From contig NZ_CP053661.1 of the NCBI RefSeq assembly GCF_013177315.1, positions 5,146,001 to 5,210,000 of the forward strand: a stretch of 64,000 nt of DNA. Reading direction: 5' to 3'. The stretch comes from Thermoleptolyngbya sichuanensis A183 (GTDB lineage Bacteria > Cyanobacteriota > Cyanobacteriia > Elainellales > Elainellaceae). The notes under the pieces were generated by a model. That model searched no databases, had not been told where the DNA came from, and was given only the letters and a program-made list of their open reading frames with translations. The position numbers were made by a program, and so were the translations under genes. Below, in pieces: positions 46,220-57,200 of the stretch (the first letter of the stretch is position 1; each line of letters opens with the position of its first letter).

Positions 46220-46250
46220 TAAGTAGGTAGACCAATAAGTAGGTAGACCA
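46220..46250. repeat. 16 bp tandem duplication TAAGTAGGTAGACCA
   Basis: Exact copies at 46220-46234 and 46236-46250, just upstream (5') of the methyltransferase start. The second copy is the left arm of the larger palindrome that ends at 46340. Confidence 0.85.
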
Positions 46251-46340
46251 AATTAAAAAACAGATTCCAAACCCTGCGCCGCCCGCGCGGCGGGCGGCGC
46301 AGGGTTCTTGATTTTATGTTTATTTATGTCCACCTACTTA
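46236..46340. repeat. 105 bp imperfect palindrome with a 17 bp GC-rich core stem
   Basis: The core is a perfect 17 bp stem (46270-46286 and 46290-46306, 3-base loop) of AACCCTGCGCCGCCCGC type. The outer arms TAAGTAGGTAGAC (46236-46248) and GTCCACCTACTTA (46328-46340) also pair, with one G-T. The porin stop codon (46338-46340, minus) lies in the right arm. On the minus strand TTTTTT follows the core by eight bases, so it may terminate the porin transcript. Confidence 0.85.
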
Positions 46341-48020
46341 GAACTGAAACGTCGTCCGCAGCGTGCCGATGACAAACGCATCAAACAAATCGCGGTTTTG
46401 CTCTGGGGCCGTAACCACAATCACGCCGGGGGTAATCGAAATATTATCCGTGACGCGAATGCGGTAGAAAGCCTCGATATGCAGCGAGGTATCATTCTCT
46501 AGCTCCAGACTGGCAAGGGTATATTGACCTCTTAACCCGGTCAGGTAGGGTTCCACGCCCACCATAATACCGCCCAAGTTTCCTGCGCCAAACAGGTCAG
46601 GAAAAGCCAGCCCCAGCCCGTAATACCAGATATCGCCGCGCCCGGTTTCCAGCAGTGTCAGGTTGGTATAGCCACCAAAAGCACTGAGGCTGATGCCGGA
46701 ACTGATGCGCCACGACAGTTCTAGACCATAGGAATTGGTGACAGCGGGCACGCCCAGCGCCCCGTGCAGCGCGTTGGCAGGAACCGTGCCTGTAAAAAAC
46801 CGGCTGCTGCCCAGCCCCAGATCAAAGATGGCGTTGGGTGTGGAAATGCCGCTCGTGGCAACTTCCGTATGGTAGCCGTGGACATAGGTTAGTCCGATGT
46901 TGAAATCCTGACGGGGGGCGAAGGTGAGTTGTCCCAGCGCGGCATAGTCACCGTTAAAAAAGCCGCTGTCTTCGCCAGGATTGGCGGCGTTGTCGGCCAG
47001 GTAGCCAAGCGACAGCGCCAGCGTGCCCTCGTTGTCAAAGCGATAGTTGAACCCAAACCCCGTGCCGCCGCCGATGCGATAGATCGGGCTGTATTGGCTG
47101 AAGGGCGACAGGGAACCATTGCCGCCATCGGCATCGTTGAAGAAGGGGCTGAGGGTGCTGTGGACGTAGGCTTGATGCGTGCCGCCAATCGCCGCGACGT
47201 AGGCACTGAGGCGCTGACCCAGGTTAAAGCCATAGGTCAATCGATCCACCTGGACATTGTTGCTGGTGTCGCCCCCAAGGGCCGTAATCAGCAGTCCTTC
47301 TGCGGTGCCACGGGGCACAACGTTTGGAACCAGGTTGGAACGACCCAAACTGCTGACGACTGTGCGGGGGGTTCGGTTGCCTGCGGTCAGCCGAGTTTGC
47401 AGCAAATCATCGCCGCTGAAGCTGGTTTGAAAATTCAAGCGGGCGCGATATTGAAACACCGTAGTGTTGCCCACTGCCTCCAGCTGATCGCCGAATAGAT
47501 CGTTGATGTCGAAGATCCCCTCGCCTGCCAGCCGCGTCGTGGTCGAAAACTGGTTGGCTTCCAGTTCCGCTGTCCGGTCTTCCAGCAAATCCACGCGACC
47601 CCGCAAATCCGCCAACTCGCGGGCAAATTCTCGCTGCAAGGCTTCGATTCGCGCTAGGGCTTCCGGGTCAAGATTCTCCAGCCGCCCAACGACGGCATCC
47701 AGACAGGAAGCCAGACCTGCGGCAAATTCGTAGCGGGTTAGGGCTTGTCGCCCGCGAAAAGAGCCGTCTGGGTAGCCCTCTAAACAGTCCAATCCGCCCT
47801 GCTGTTCACTATTCGCCAGATAAGCCAACGCTTCGTAGGCCCAGTCGCCTGGGCTAACGTCGGCAAACTCGCTGACGGAAGTGACCTGGGCCATCGGGTC
47901 GCCTTCTGGGAGAGTAGATTGGGCGATCGCCCCTTTGGGCTGGGCCACCAGTCCGATCGTTGCCAGCAGCAGACCGCTGAATTTCAGAGCAGGAAGCGTT
48001 TTGGGGAAAGGAAGATGCAT
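46338..48020 (-). CDS. SLH-domain OprB-type outer membrane porin
   Basis: 560 residues from the ATG at 48020 (MHLPFPKT); nine residues of a longer frame are dropped. Signal peptide to about residue 35 (LLLATIGLVAQPKGAIAQ), an SLH domain (VSPGDWAYEALAYLANSEQQ, then CLEGYPDGSFRGRQALTRYEFA), a coiled coil near 115-150, and a long beta-barrel (OprB family) with the FNYRFDNEGTLALSLGYLADN and final TLRTTFQF strands. Such Som/iron-uptake porins are the main outer-membrane channels of cyanobacteria and bind the wall through the SLH domain. It follows the fibro-slime gene by 28 bases and may share its transcript. Confidence 0.93.
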   Translation of the reverse strand: MHLPFPKTLPALKFSGLLLATIGLVAQPKGAIAQSTLPEGDPMAQVTSVSEFADVSPGDWAYEALAYLANSEQQGGLDCLEGYPDGSFRGRQALTRYEFAAGLASCLDAVVGRLENLDPEALARIEALQREFARELADLRGRVDLLEDRTAELEANQFSTTTRLAGEGIFDINDLFGDQLEAVGNTTVFQYRARLNFQTSFSGDDLLQTRLTAGNRTPRTVVSSLGRSNLVPNVVPRGTAEGLLITALGGDTSNNVQVDRLTYGFNLGQRLSAYVAAIGGTHQAYVHSTLSPFFNDADGGNGSLSPFSQYSPIYRIGGGTGFGFNYRFDNEGTLALSLGYLADNAANPGEDSGFFNGDYAALGQLTFAPRQDFNIGLTYVHGYHTEVATSGISTPNAIFDLGLGSSRFFTGTVPANALHGALGVPAVTNSYGLELSWRISSGISLSAFGGYTNLTLLETGRGDIWYYGLGLAFPDLFGAGNLGGIMVGVEPYLTGLRGQYTLASLELENDTSLHIEAFYRIRVTDNISITPGVIVVTAPEQNRDLFDAFVIGTLRTTFQF

Positions 48021-48048
48021 GATTTCTGAAGAATGGGGGATCAGCAAA

Positions 48049-50976
48049 CTAGGTGGGCTGCGGGAAGAAAATATCGCCCGGATCAGGGTTGGAGTCTACT
48101 GGGTTGCGGGGGCGGGTATCCTGAATCACCACCACATCAGTGATTTGGGGTAATTCCCAATGGGGAAGGTAGCCGTCGCCCGGACGCAGTTGCAGCACCA
48201 CGCGCTCGTTGTCCTCGTCTTGGTTATCAGCATGGGGGGTGACCCAGATAATGCCCTGACCCGTTTGGGGATCGATGCGGACGCGCTGCGGCGGGTCGAG
48301 GGTATAGTCCCGGGGCTGCGCGGCTTTGCGGGCATTGCGATTCACCACATAGTTCACAAACATTGGCGCGGGCGGTTTGGGGCGCATCGTGACCACAAAC
48401 TTGCCCTTGTCCGCAGGGCGCATGGTTCTCTGCGCCTGAGCATCCTTGGGTTCCTTCGTCCAGCGCTGGGTGGCTTGGAGCGTGGCGATTGGCATATCCG
48501 TAATCACAATGGCTGCCGTGCGTCCGGGTTCACCCGGATTGGGCACTCGATAGGCCGCATCGGGCAGCAGTTCCAGAACGACATGCTCTGGCGTAGCGGC
48601 TTCGTCGCCGGGAACATCTGCACGGGCGAACACGGGGATATGGGCTTTGCGGCTGCTGGGATCGATCTGCACAACACCGCTCAGGGGGTCATAATCCTGA
48701 CCAAAGGTGGCGTGATGTAGACCGGGCGGCGTGATGACGCGATAGCGAACGGTGGTTTGTCCCTGGGGAGCCACGTCTTCTAAGCTGACCTCGAATAGGG
48801 CGGTATGTCTCTCGGCGATCGCCTCTCCGGGTAAGGGTTCCCTGGCATTTCGCAGGGTGCGAATCCGGGCAATGGGCAGCGGCGGCGGCACTGGGCGATC
48901 GAGAATGCGGATGCGGGCGCTGCGACCTGGTTCACCCACAGCGGGCAGACGATAGGTGACATCTGGCACCAGTTCCAGCACCACATGCTCCTGCGGGTTT
49001 ACTTCATCACCCGCGACATCGGCCCTAGCGACGACGCGAATCTGGGCATTGCCAGCAGCGCGGTTCACCGTCACGACCCCGCTCAAGGGTTCATAATCCT
49101 GACCGGGCGTGGCGTTTCGCACGTCGGCAGGCATGACCACTCGATAGCGCACCGTTGTCTGGTCTTGCAAAATCGGTCCTTCCAGGCTGACCTCAAACAA
49201 TCCCACATGGAATTCGGTCAGGGCTTCACTGGGGCGGGGTTCGAGCGCCTCGCGCACGGCGTAAATGCGGACGAGGGGGGGCGGCGGCGGCGGCAACGCT
49301 GGGTCTGTAATCGACAGCATGGCACTGCGTCCGGCTGCGCCTACGGCGGGAAGGCGGTAATCGACCTGGGGCAATAGCTCAATAGAGACGTATTCCACCC
49401 CTTCGTTACCCGCGACATCGGCTCTGGCAACAACGCGAATTTGGGCTGTGCGAGTGGCGCGATTGATCGTCACCGTGCCGCTGAGGGGTTCATAGTCCGA
49501 GCCTGGGGTGGCGGCGGGCAGGCCCGGTGTTTCGATGACCCGATAGCGCACGGGCGTATTTTCCAGCGGCAGGTCGCCCGCTAGCGAGATTTCAAACAAA
49601 CCAACATGGGTTTCGGTCATGGTTTCGCCGGGGCGCGGCTCCACGGCATCTCGCAGCTTTTGTACGGTGGCGAGGGGCGGCGCGTAGTTGGCAATGAACA
49701 CGGTATCTTCCGTGCGATCGCCCAATTGATAGCCACCGTTTTCGTAGCCCAATAGCTCTACGCATACCTCTTCGCGGCCCTCGTCGGGGTTGTTGTCGTC
49801 CAGCGGCGTGACGGTCAGCAGCACGCTGGTTTGCCCGGCGGGAATCAGCACGCGATCGCTGCTGGGCGGCATGGCCGGCGACGAGAGGACAAAGTCTTGA
49901 TGGGCGATCGCCATGCGCGGCGCAGGCAGATCCTTCAGCCGATAGCGCACCCACAGCCCACCGGCCGGAGCCGTTGCCCCATCGACCAAGCTGATGCGAA
50001 ACTGTCCGGGCACAGCCGCCGCGTAGGGAGTCGGCTCTACTGCATTGGGCTGAGTCGCCTCAATTCGGACACGGGGCAGCGGCTTGAGCAGCAGCGACGT
50101 TTCAATCCGAAAGGTGCAGCGATGGGTATGGCGTTCGGCAAAAAAGAAGAAAAACTCGTAGGTTTCGCCGACGGTTAGCTCCAGATTCAGCGGCGCGTAG
50201 GCATCGCTGAGGTTCAGCCCCAAATGCTGACGCAGGTTGAGCTTCAGATGGCGGCTGGGGTCGGCGGCCTGATTTTGGGGATTGTTGAGGCGGAGGTCGA
50301 GCTTGCGGCGCTCTTTGCCATGCACCCCGCCGATATCAATAGCGAGCAAGGCTCCGGTGCGGCCACCGCCGATGGACTGATTGCCAATGAACACCCACAG
50401 GTCATCGTCGCCTTCAAAAACAAACTCCTCTGTGCCCTGGTAGGTAAACTTGGCCGAAGTTTCTAGCGTGAAGTGGTAGTTATGAAACTTGCCATCGTCG
50501 GGGTGGCGATAGGCTCCGGGCGTGGTCAGGTTAAATCGATCGTCAGGATTGGAATTCTGGTTCTTTTTGGCTCTTAGGCGTTCGCCAATGGGAGACAGCG
50601 TATTACCCGGCATCCCGTTTTGATCGAGGAGAAAAAGTTCCTTATCCAGATTGCCAAACAGCCGATCGTCGATTGGGAAAAAGCTTTCGCGATGATAGCG
50701 ATAGTTGCCGCCGGGTTGCCCAACGCCGTTGTCTAGCTCTAGCGGAATCTCAGTTTCGGCGTTCACACCCGGAACGCTGCGAAACCATTGGTCAAAGGTA
50801 TTTTTGCTGGTAATAGTATGACTGCGGGGCGATCGCCCTTCATTAAAGACGGGCTTATTATCCTCACCTAAAATGGGCAGCACCAGTCCTGTTTCTAGCG
50901 GTGTCCGCTTATTTTCAAAATCGGGATGGTCAGCTCGAAAATCTCGAACTTTCGCGGTTAGCTGAATAATCGCCAT
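48049..50976 (-). CDS. Fibro-slime domain protein with Calx-beta-like repeats
   Basis: 975 residues. The N-terminal 300 match the fibro-slime pattern: VRDFRADHPDFE near 10-21 and FEGDDDLWVFIG near 187-198, then LAIDIGGVHG. It is followed by five Ig-like repeats of the Calx-beta type (about 300-430, 432-560, 560-690, 690-815, 820-950). The middle three are close paralogues, each with YRV-x, DYEPLSG/DYDPLSGVV and ARADV-x-G-x-E. Calx-beta domains bind Ca or mediate adhesion (family knowledge). No signal peptide is visible at the start MAIIQLTAKVRDF, which is odd for such an architecture. It precedes the porin. Confidence 0.85.
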   Translation of the reverse strand: MAIIQLTAKVRDFRADHPDFENKRTPLETGLVLPILGEDNKPVFNEGRSPRSHTITSKNTFDQWFRSVPGVNAETEIPLELDNGVGQPGGNYRYHRESFFPIDDRLFGNLDKELFLLDQNGMPGNTLSPIGERLRAKKNQNSNPDDRFNLTTPGAYRHPDDGKFHNYHFTLETSAKFTYQGTEEFVFEGDDDLWVFIGNQSIGGGRTGALLAIDIGGVHGKERRKLDLRLNNPQNQAADPSRHLKLNLRQHLGLNLSDAYAPLNLELTVGETYEFFFFFAERHTHRCTFRIETSLLLKPLPRVRIEATQPNAVEPTPYAAAVPGQFRISLVDGATAPAGGLWVRYRLKDLPAPRMAIAHQDFVLSSPAMPPSSDRVLIPAGQTSVLLTVTPLDDNNPDEGREEVCVELLGYENGGYQLGDRTEDTVFIANYAPPLATVQKLRDAVEPRPGETMTETHVGLFEISLAGDLPLENTPVRYRVIETPGLPAATPGSDYEPLSGTVTINRATRTAQIRVVARADVAGNEGVEYVSIELLPQVDYRLPAVGAAGRSAMLSITDPALPPPPPPLVRIYAVREALEPRPSEALTEFHVGLFEVSLEGPILQDQTTVRYRVVMPADVRNATPGQDYEPLSGVVTVNRAAGNAQIRVVARADVAGDEVNPQEHVVLELVPDVTYRLPAVGEPGRSARIRILDRPVPPPLPIARIRTLRNAREPLPGEAIAERHTALFEVSLEDVAPQGQTTVRYRVITPPGLHHATFGQDYDPLSGVVQIDPSSRKAHIPVFARADVPGDEAATPEHVVLELLPDAAYRVPNPGEPGRTAAIVITDMPIATLQATQRWTKEPKDAQAQRTMRPADKGKFVVTMRPKPPAPMFVNYVVNRNARKAAQPRDYTLDPPQRVRIDPQTGQGIIWVTPHADNQDEDNERVVLQLRPGDGYLPHWELPQITDVVVIQDTRPRNPVDSNPDPGDIFFPQPT

Positions 50977-51650
50977 AGTTGCGCCCTTTGTGATGACAGG
51001 TGTTGGATGCCAGCCGCGACCCCAGAAAACTTGCTGAACCGCTTGCAGCGTCTATATCGTCCTATATCGTCTATGCTGCGCTCGGACAGCTTTTACCCGG
51101 AGCAAGCGTCTGCGGGGGATGCAGAACGCTTTGGGCAACTGGCACAGGTGACTACAGTGGTGTCACAATTTTCTCCGGAGATGCCAAATAAAAAAGTGTC
51201 GATTTGCAACAAATCCCTCCCGGAGGGATTCCTGGCAGAGCGGGGCAATCTGGCTAGCAGAGCGGGGCAATCTGGCGCAGGGAATTGGGTGAACAGGTTG
51301 GAGGGCAGGGCTTTGGGGCGATCGCCCAGTGCCCCAGCTCAGGCTCCGGCAAGACGAGGGGGTGTGCTATAATTTGATATGCTGAAATGCTTGATTTTCA
51401 AGCTTTTTGGGTACTTTTCAAGTCCTCATTTAGAATCAAGTCAGCCTGTTTGATGCGGTCGGAAGCAGAGCGATGCTGTGTCTGTAAAGAAATATGTAGG
51501 CTTATCTCTCTAGACGCGGGTTGACGGTATCAACCCAGAACTTGATCTAGACTGCAATGCAAAACTGCAATCCACAACGGTAATGCAGAGCGCAGGTCGT
51601 AAAGCTCGGCTTCTAGTCCCCTTCTCACCCTTTTCGGAGCATTTCAATCT
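50977..51650. promoter_or_regulatory. Upstream region of gyrA (divergent from the fibro-slime gene)
   Basis: 674 bases without a supported gene. Features: AATCCCTCC/GGAGGGATT hairpin near 51211-51230; a 20 bp sequence GCAGAGCGGGGCAATCTGGC repeated at 51235-51254 and 51257-51276 (period 22); a perfect extended -10 TGCTATAAT (51366-51374 or so, TATAAT at 51368-51373) without a clear -35; and, 15 bases on, a GCTTGA/TCAAGC hairpin followed by TTTTT (51389-51408). gyrA starts 240 bases later. No -35 TTGACA-like site was found. Confidence 0.5.
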
Positions 51651-54233
51651 ATGACCTTCTCCTCGGAGTCGCCCCAAGACCGGATCGTGCCCACAGACCT
51701 CCGCACGGAAATGTCCCGGTCATACCTGGAATACGCCATGAGCGTGATCGTAGGGCGGGCGCTTCCCGATGCGCGAGACGGTCTTAAACCTGTTCATCGT
51801 CGTATTCTCTACGCTATGCACGAACTGGGCCTCGCGCCCGATCGCCCCTTTCGCAAATGCGCCCGCGTGGTGGGCGACGTGATTGGTAAATACCATCCCC
51901 ACGGCGATACGGCAGTGTATGACGCGCTGGTGCGAATGGCGCAAGATTTTTCGATGCGATCGCCCCTCGTCGATGGGCACGGCAACTTCGGTTCTGTGGA
52001 CAACGACCCGCCCGCCGCCATGCGATATACCGAGTGTCGTCTGCGGGCCATCACCACCAACGCGCTGCTGCAAGACATCGAGTCGGAAACAGTAGACTTT
52101 GTCCCCAACTACGACGGGTCGCAGCAGGAACCCTTGGTGCTGCCTGCTCGTATCCCCCAATTGCTGCTCAACGGCTCCTCCGGCATCGCAGTCGGCATGG
52201 CCACCAACATCCCACCCCACAACCTGGGTGAACTGCTAGACGGGCTGGTGGCGCTAATCGCTAACCCAGACATGACCGATGCCGAACTGATGCAAATCAT
52301 CCCCGGCCCCGACTTTCCCACAGGCGGCATCATCCTGGGCACCAGCGGCATCCGCGAAGCCTACGCCACCGGGCGTGGTTCCATCACCATGCGCGGCGTG
52401 GCCACCATTGAAACCATCGAGCGGCGCGGCGCACCGGATCGCGAAGCCATCATCATTACCGAATTGCCCTACCAAACCAACAAGGCCGCGCTGATCGAGA
52501 AAATCGCCGAAATGGTGAACGAGCGCAGGCTGGAAGGTATTGCCGATATCCGCGATGAGAGCGATCGCGACGGAATGCGAATCGTGATTGAATTACGCCG
52601 CGATGCCTATCCCCGCGTCGTCCTCAATAACCTCTACAAACAAACGCCGCTGCAAGCCAATTTTGGAGTCAACACCCTCGCTCTGGTGAACGGCGAACCG
52701 CAGCTTTTGGGATTAAAAGAATCCCTCCAAGTGTTCCTCGATTTTCGCATTGAAACGATTACGCGCCGCACGCGCTATGAGCTGCGAAAAGCAGAGGAAC
52801 GCGATCACATTTTGCAGGGCTATCTGATTGCCCTGGCGAATCTGGATGAGATCATCGCGCTCATTCGGGGCGCAGCGGACACGCCTACTGCAAAGCAAGA
52901 GCTGATGGAGCGCTACAGCTTGTCAGAAGCGCAGGCCGACGCGATTCTGCAAATGCAACTGCGCCGCCTCACCGCGCTAGAGGCGGGCAAAATTCAGGCA
53001 GAACACGATGAACTGCAAGTCAAAATTGCCGACCTGCAAGACATCCTGGCCAACCGGGAGCGCATTTTACAAATTATTCGGGACGAAGCAGTGGAGCTAA
53101 AAGCGGCCCACGCCACCCCGCGTCGCACAGTAATCGAACCCCTCGATGGTGAATTGGGCGATATTGACCTAATTGCTAACGAACGGGCCATCATTCTCGT
53201 AACGGAGCAGGGCTACATCAAGCGGATGCCTGTTAGCACTTTCGAGGCGCAAAACCGGGCGACGCGGGGAAAGTCCGGCACTCGCATGAAGGAAGATGAT
53301 GGCATTGATCACTTCCTGACCTGCAACGACCACGACAATATCTTATTTTTTAGCGATCGCGGCGTGGCCTATTGTCTGCGGGCCTATCAGGTGCCCACGG
53401 GGTCCCGCACGTCTCGCGGTGTGCCCATCGTGCAACTGCTGCCGATTCCTGTGGAGGAGAAGATTACCTCGGTCGTTGCGGTGACCGAATTCACCGATGA
53501 TCTTTATCTGGTGATGTTGACCCAGAAGGGCTTCATTAAAAAGACGCAGCTTTCGGCCTTCGGCAACATCCGCACCAACGGGCTGATTGCGATCTCTCTG
53601 GAAGACGGCGACCAGTTGCGCTGGGTACGACTGACCACCGCAGACGACAGCATCATCATCGGCTCTCGCAAGGGCATGACAATCCATTTCCGCACGGATC
53701 ATGAGCAACTGCGTCCCCTGGGTCGCCCAACCCGCGGCGTGCGGGCCATGAGCCTGCGCGAGGGCGATGAGCTGATGAGCATGGATATCTTACCCAGCCA
53801 GGTGGTGCAAACCATTGCCGAGGGCGACGACACCGATAGCGATGGCGATCTGGCAGAGGAGGAGTGCAGCACGGCGCAAGGGCCGTGGGTGCTGGTCATC
53901 ACCACAGGTGGGCTGGGCAAGCGCGTTCCGGTAAATCAGTTCCGGCTGCAAAAGCGGGCTGGCATGGGGCTGCGGGCAATTCGCTTCCGCAAGGCGGGCG
54001 ATGAACTGGCGGCGCTGCGCGTGGTAAACGAAGATGATGAAATGATTTTGGTGACGAGCCGTGGCATTATCATCCGCCAGGTGGTGAATGCGATTTCCTG
54101 TCAGTCGCGGGCGGCGACGGGGGTGCGTGTGCAGCGATTGGATGAGGACGATGCGATCGCCGATGTGGCGCTGGTGCCGCCCTCTGGTGAAGCGGAAGAC
54201 CCAGATGCCGAGGACGAAGCCTCCGAAAGCTAA
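51651..54233 (+). CDS. gyrA: DNA gyrase subunit A (type IIA topoisomerase)
   Basis: 860 residues. The active-site Tyr is Y126 in [10 protein letters not shown]. The quinolone-resistance region reads [20 protein letters not shown] at 81-100, with Thr at the E. coli Ser83 site. The C-terminal half is the beta-pinwheel. Its GyrA-box position reads [10 protein letters not shown] rather than QRRGGKG, a degenerate box. A GyrA versus ParC assignment needs phylogeny; gyrB is not in this window. The start at 51651 is the natural ATG, about 250 bases after an extended -10. A 13 bp repeat follows from the stop codon. Confidence 0.93.
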   Translation: MTFSSESPQDRIVPTDLRTEMSRSYLEYAMSVIVGRALPDARDGLKPVHRRILYAMHELGLAPDRPFRKCARVVGDVIGKYHPHGDTAVYDALVRMAQDFSMRSPLVDGHGNFGSVDNDPPAAMRYTECRLRAITTNALLQDIESETVDFVPNYDGSQQEPLVLPARIPQLLLNGSSGIAVGMATNIPPHNLGELLDGLVALIANPDMTDAELMQIIPGPDFPTGGIILGTSGIREAYATGRGSITMRGVATIETIERRGAPDREAIIITELPYQTNKAALIEKIAEMVNERRLEGIADIRDESDRDGMRIVIELRRDAYPRVVLNNLYKQTPLQANFGVNTLALVNGEPQLLGLKESLQVFLDFRIETITRRTRYELRKAEERDHILQGYLIALANLDEIIALIRGAADTPTAKQELMERYSLSEAQADAILQMQLRRLTALEAGKIQAEHDELQVKIADLQDILANRERILQIIRDEAVELKAAHATPRRTVIEPLDGELGDIDLIANERAIILVTEQGYIKRMPVSTFEAQNRATRGKSGTRMKEDDGIDHFLTCNDHDNILFFSDRGVAYCLRAYQVPTGSRTSRGVPIVQLLPIPVEEKITSVVAVTEFTDDLYLVMLTQKGFIKKTQLSAFGNIRTNGLIAISLEDGDQLRWVRLTTADDSIIIGSRKGMTIHFRTDHEQLRPLGRPTRGVRAMSLREGDELMSMDILPSQVVQTIAEGDDTDSDGDLAEEECSTAQGPWVLVITTGGLGKRVPVNQFRLQKRAGMGLRAIRFRKAGDELAALRVVNEDDEMILVTSRGIIIRQVVNAISCQSRAATGVRVQRLDEDDAIADVALVPPSGEAEDPDAEDEASES

Positions 54234-54275
54234 GCCCGAAAGCTAAGCCTGAAAGCTTAACCTGAAATCTAAACG
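54224..54275. repeat. 13 bp repeat (four copies) across the gyrA stop codon
   Basis: CGAAAGCTAAGCC twice (54224-54249), then TGAAAGCTTAACC and TGAAATCTAAACG (54250-54275). The gyrA TAA (54231-54233) is in the first copy; each later copy has its own TAA in the same place relative to the repeat, though not always in the same frame. Confidence 0.85.
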
Positions 54276-54296
54276 CGAGAGAGCGTCTTCAGTGCA

Positions 54297-57200
54297 TCAG
54301 TCCTGGAAGTTTTCGCGCAGGGCTTGGGGGTTTTGGCATTGGGGCGATCGCTCTAGGGGCAGTTGAATCCTCAGGCTAAGCCGCCGAGACTCGCATTCGG
54401 CCCAAATCATGCCGCCCAGATATTCCACCCGTTTTTTGACCAACGCCAGCCCCAGCCCCGTGCCGCCGTGTTTCCAGGGATCGAGGTTAGGAATGCGGTA
54501 GAACCGATCAAAGATGCGATCGCACTCGGTCGCAGGCACGTCTACCCCCGTATTCGCCACGCACAGGTTCAGGAGCGTCGCTGTCGCCGTAGCTGAAACC
54601 TCAATTGCCTCGCCTGTGGGTGTATATTTGCAGGCATTGGTCAGCAGTTCGCGCAGCACCCGCTGGAGCAGCGACGCATCGGTGACAATCGGTGGCAAAT
54701 CGGGCGTTATAGACAGGGTTAGCTGCTGCTGTTGGCGCTGGGCCCGCTCCCAAAACGGCTCCAGCACATGGGGCAACCAATCTTGCAGAGTGAGGGGACT
54801 GAGGATCAGTGGTTCTGCGTCTGCATCGAGGCGGGTTAGATCAAGCAGGTCATTAATTAGGCTAATCTCGCGCTGGCCCTCGTCCTCGAGGATTTGAAAA
54901 TATTGGGACAGTAGCGTGGGGGTAGATTGGCCTGGCTCTGGCAACAGCCCCAATTGCCGGAGGTAAACTTCGAGCAAGTCGGTGGCTAGCTTGATGCTGG
55001 CCATGGGCGTGCGGAGTTCGTGGGACACGGTGCTGAGAAAATCATCTTTGAGTCGATTCAGTCGCTGTAGCTCTGTCACTTGGGCTTGGGCAGCTTGGTA
55101 GAGCCGAGACTGGCGGAGGGCGATCGCGCACTGATTAGCCACCTGCTGCACCAGCCGAATTTCGGGTTCGCTAAACCACTGCTCGCGCGGCCGCAGCAGC
55201 CAGATATCGCCCAAACTGCCCTGATCATCTCGAATCGGCTGTGTGAGAATCGCTGAATCATGCATCAACTGCCGACTGACTTGAACCTCGAGGCAGCGGT
55301 GGCAAAACTGCTGACCCACACCCTGCAAAAGCTGTGTGTAAAGTTGAGGATGATCCTCCATCGGGAGAACCAGGCCGGCTGCCGACTGATCTGCCGCTGC
55401 ATATTCGCAATAGATGGTAGATGTGCGATGCTCCAAATCATAAAGGGCTGTGTCGCAGCACAGCACCCGCAGCGTTTGCCCCAGTTCTTGAACCACGGCT
55501 TGCAAAATCTTGCGTTCGTCCAGGCTATCGCGCACTTTGTCTGTAATGCGCTTGAGCACCGCCTCAAACTCTAGCGCTTGCTGGAGTTCGGCGGTGCGCT
55601 CCCGCACCTGCTGTTCTAGCGTGGCGGCCCATCGCTGCACCTGCTGATGCAAGTTAGATTGCTGAATGGCGATCGCCAACTGATCAGCAACACGCTTTGC
55701 CAATTTCTTTTCCTCAGCCTGCCAAGCCACCTCAGAACCCGCCCTAGATAGGGTCAAACTGCCCCAAACTTCGCCATTTGCACTGATGGGCACTAGCAGC
55801 CATGCTCCCGGAAACACCTCTGCTAGCCGTCGATTTATCGGATCTTGAATCGTTGTCGTGTTGTCAATCTGCACTATCTGCAAGCGCTTGAGCTGTTCCG
55901 CAAAGGGATTATCCGTATCCGGAATGTCAAACGCCAGCTTGTCGGGGGTATTGGGTAGCTGATTGTGAACCACCAGATGTCGCCAGCAGCGTTCTGCGGG
56001 CAGATATTGCACAATTGCCACTTCTCCCTGCAAAAACTCAGCAATATGGGCAGCAGAAATTGTGAAAATCGTGTTCAAGTCGAGGGAACTGCGAATCGCC
56101 CGCACCACCTCACTGAGCATTCGCTCTTGATAAGCTTGGCGCTGGAGGGCAGTTTCGGCGGCTTTGAGATCGCTAATATCCAGCACCACGCCATACCAGG
56201 CAACGTCCCCATTGTCGCGCTGCTTGGGGCGAGAACTGCCCTTCAGCCATTTCACCTGACCCGAAGGAGTCATAACGCGCCACTCGCAATAGAATGGTTC
56301 TAGCCCAACAAGACTACGCTGCACAGCGGCTTCATACGTTGCTCGATCATCAGGGTGAATGCATTCGACGAGCAGGTTGGGGTTTGCAATCACCTCAGCC
56401 ACGGAATACTCAAGAATCTCTTCAATTGCCCGACTCATGTGTTCTATATACAAGGAGCCATCCTGTCGCAGCACCAAAATATAGATATTGGCAGGGGACG
56501 AGTTGGAAATTTCTAGAAGCCGCAGTTCGCTTTGGCGGAGGGCAATTTCGGCGGCTTTGCGATTGCTGATATCGACGTAGGCGATCGCCACTCCATAATG
56601 CTCCAGCGGAATCGGCGCAGCGCTGACACTTACCCAGCACACCGATCCATCCGGCCGCCGAACTCCCTGCTCTTGCCCCAGGATGGTTTGTCCTTCTCGC
56701 AACGCTTTGACCGAAGCATACCTGTCCGGCGGCATTGGGCTGCCGTCGGCGTGAAGAACGTTCCATGTCGTTCCATCACAAGTCCGTCGCGTATGTTCTC
56801 TAGCCGAAATCCCCAAAATTTTCTCAGAGGCAGGATTCACCTCAATCACCCTGCCCGCTGCATCGGTAATCGATACCCCCACAGGCAAGATTTCAAACAG
56901 GGTTTGATACTTCTGCTGGCTCTCTCGGAGGGATTCTTCTAAGTGCTTACGCTCGGTAATGTCTACATGGGTGCCGATCATCCGCAATGGCGCACCCGTC
57001 GCATCGCGCTCCACCACCTTCCCCCGGTCGAGAATCCATCTCCAAGCTCCATGTTTATCCCGCAGTCGATATTCGCTGCGGAACAGAGGCGTGTGCCCAG
57101 CCAGATGAATTTCCGTTTCCCACAGAACCCGGTTTCGATCGTCAGGATGGAGCCGACGACTCCATTCCTGCAAGCGATCCCCAATTTCGTCTGTTCTGTC

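Noticed and set aside
51007-51372. 121-residue frame upstream of gyrA
   Set aside because: It crosses hairpins and a 22 bp period duplication and resembles no family; likely chance.
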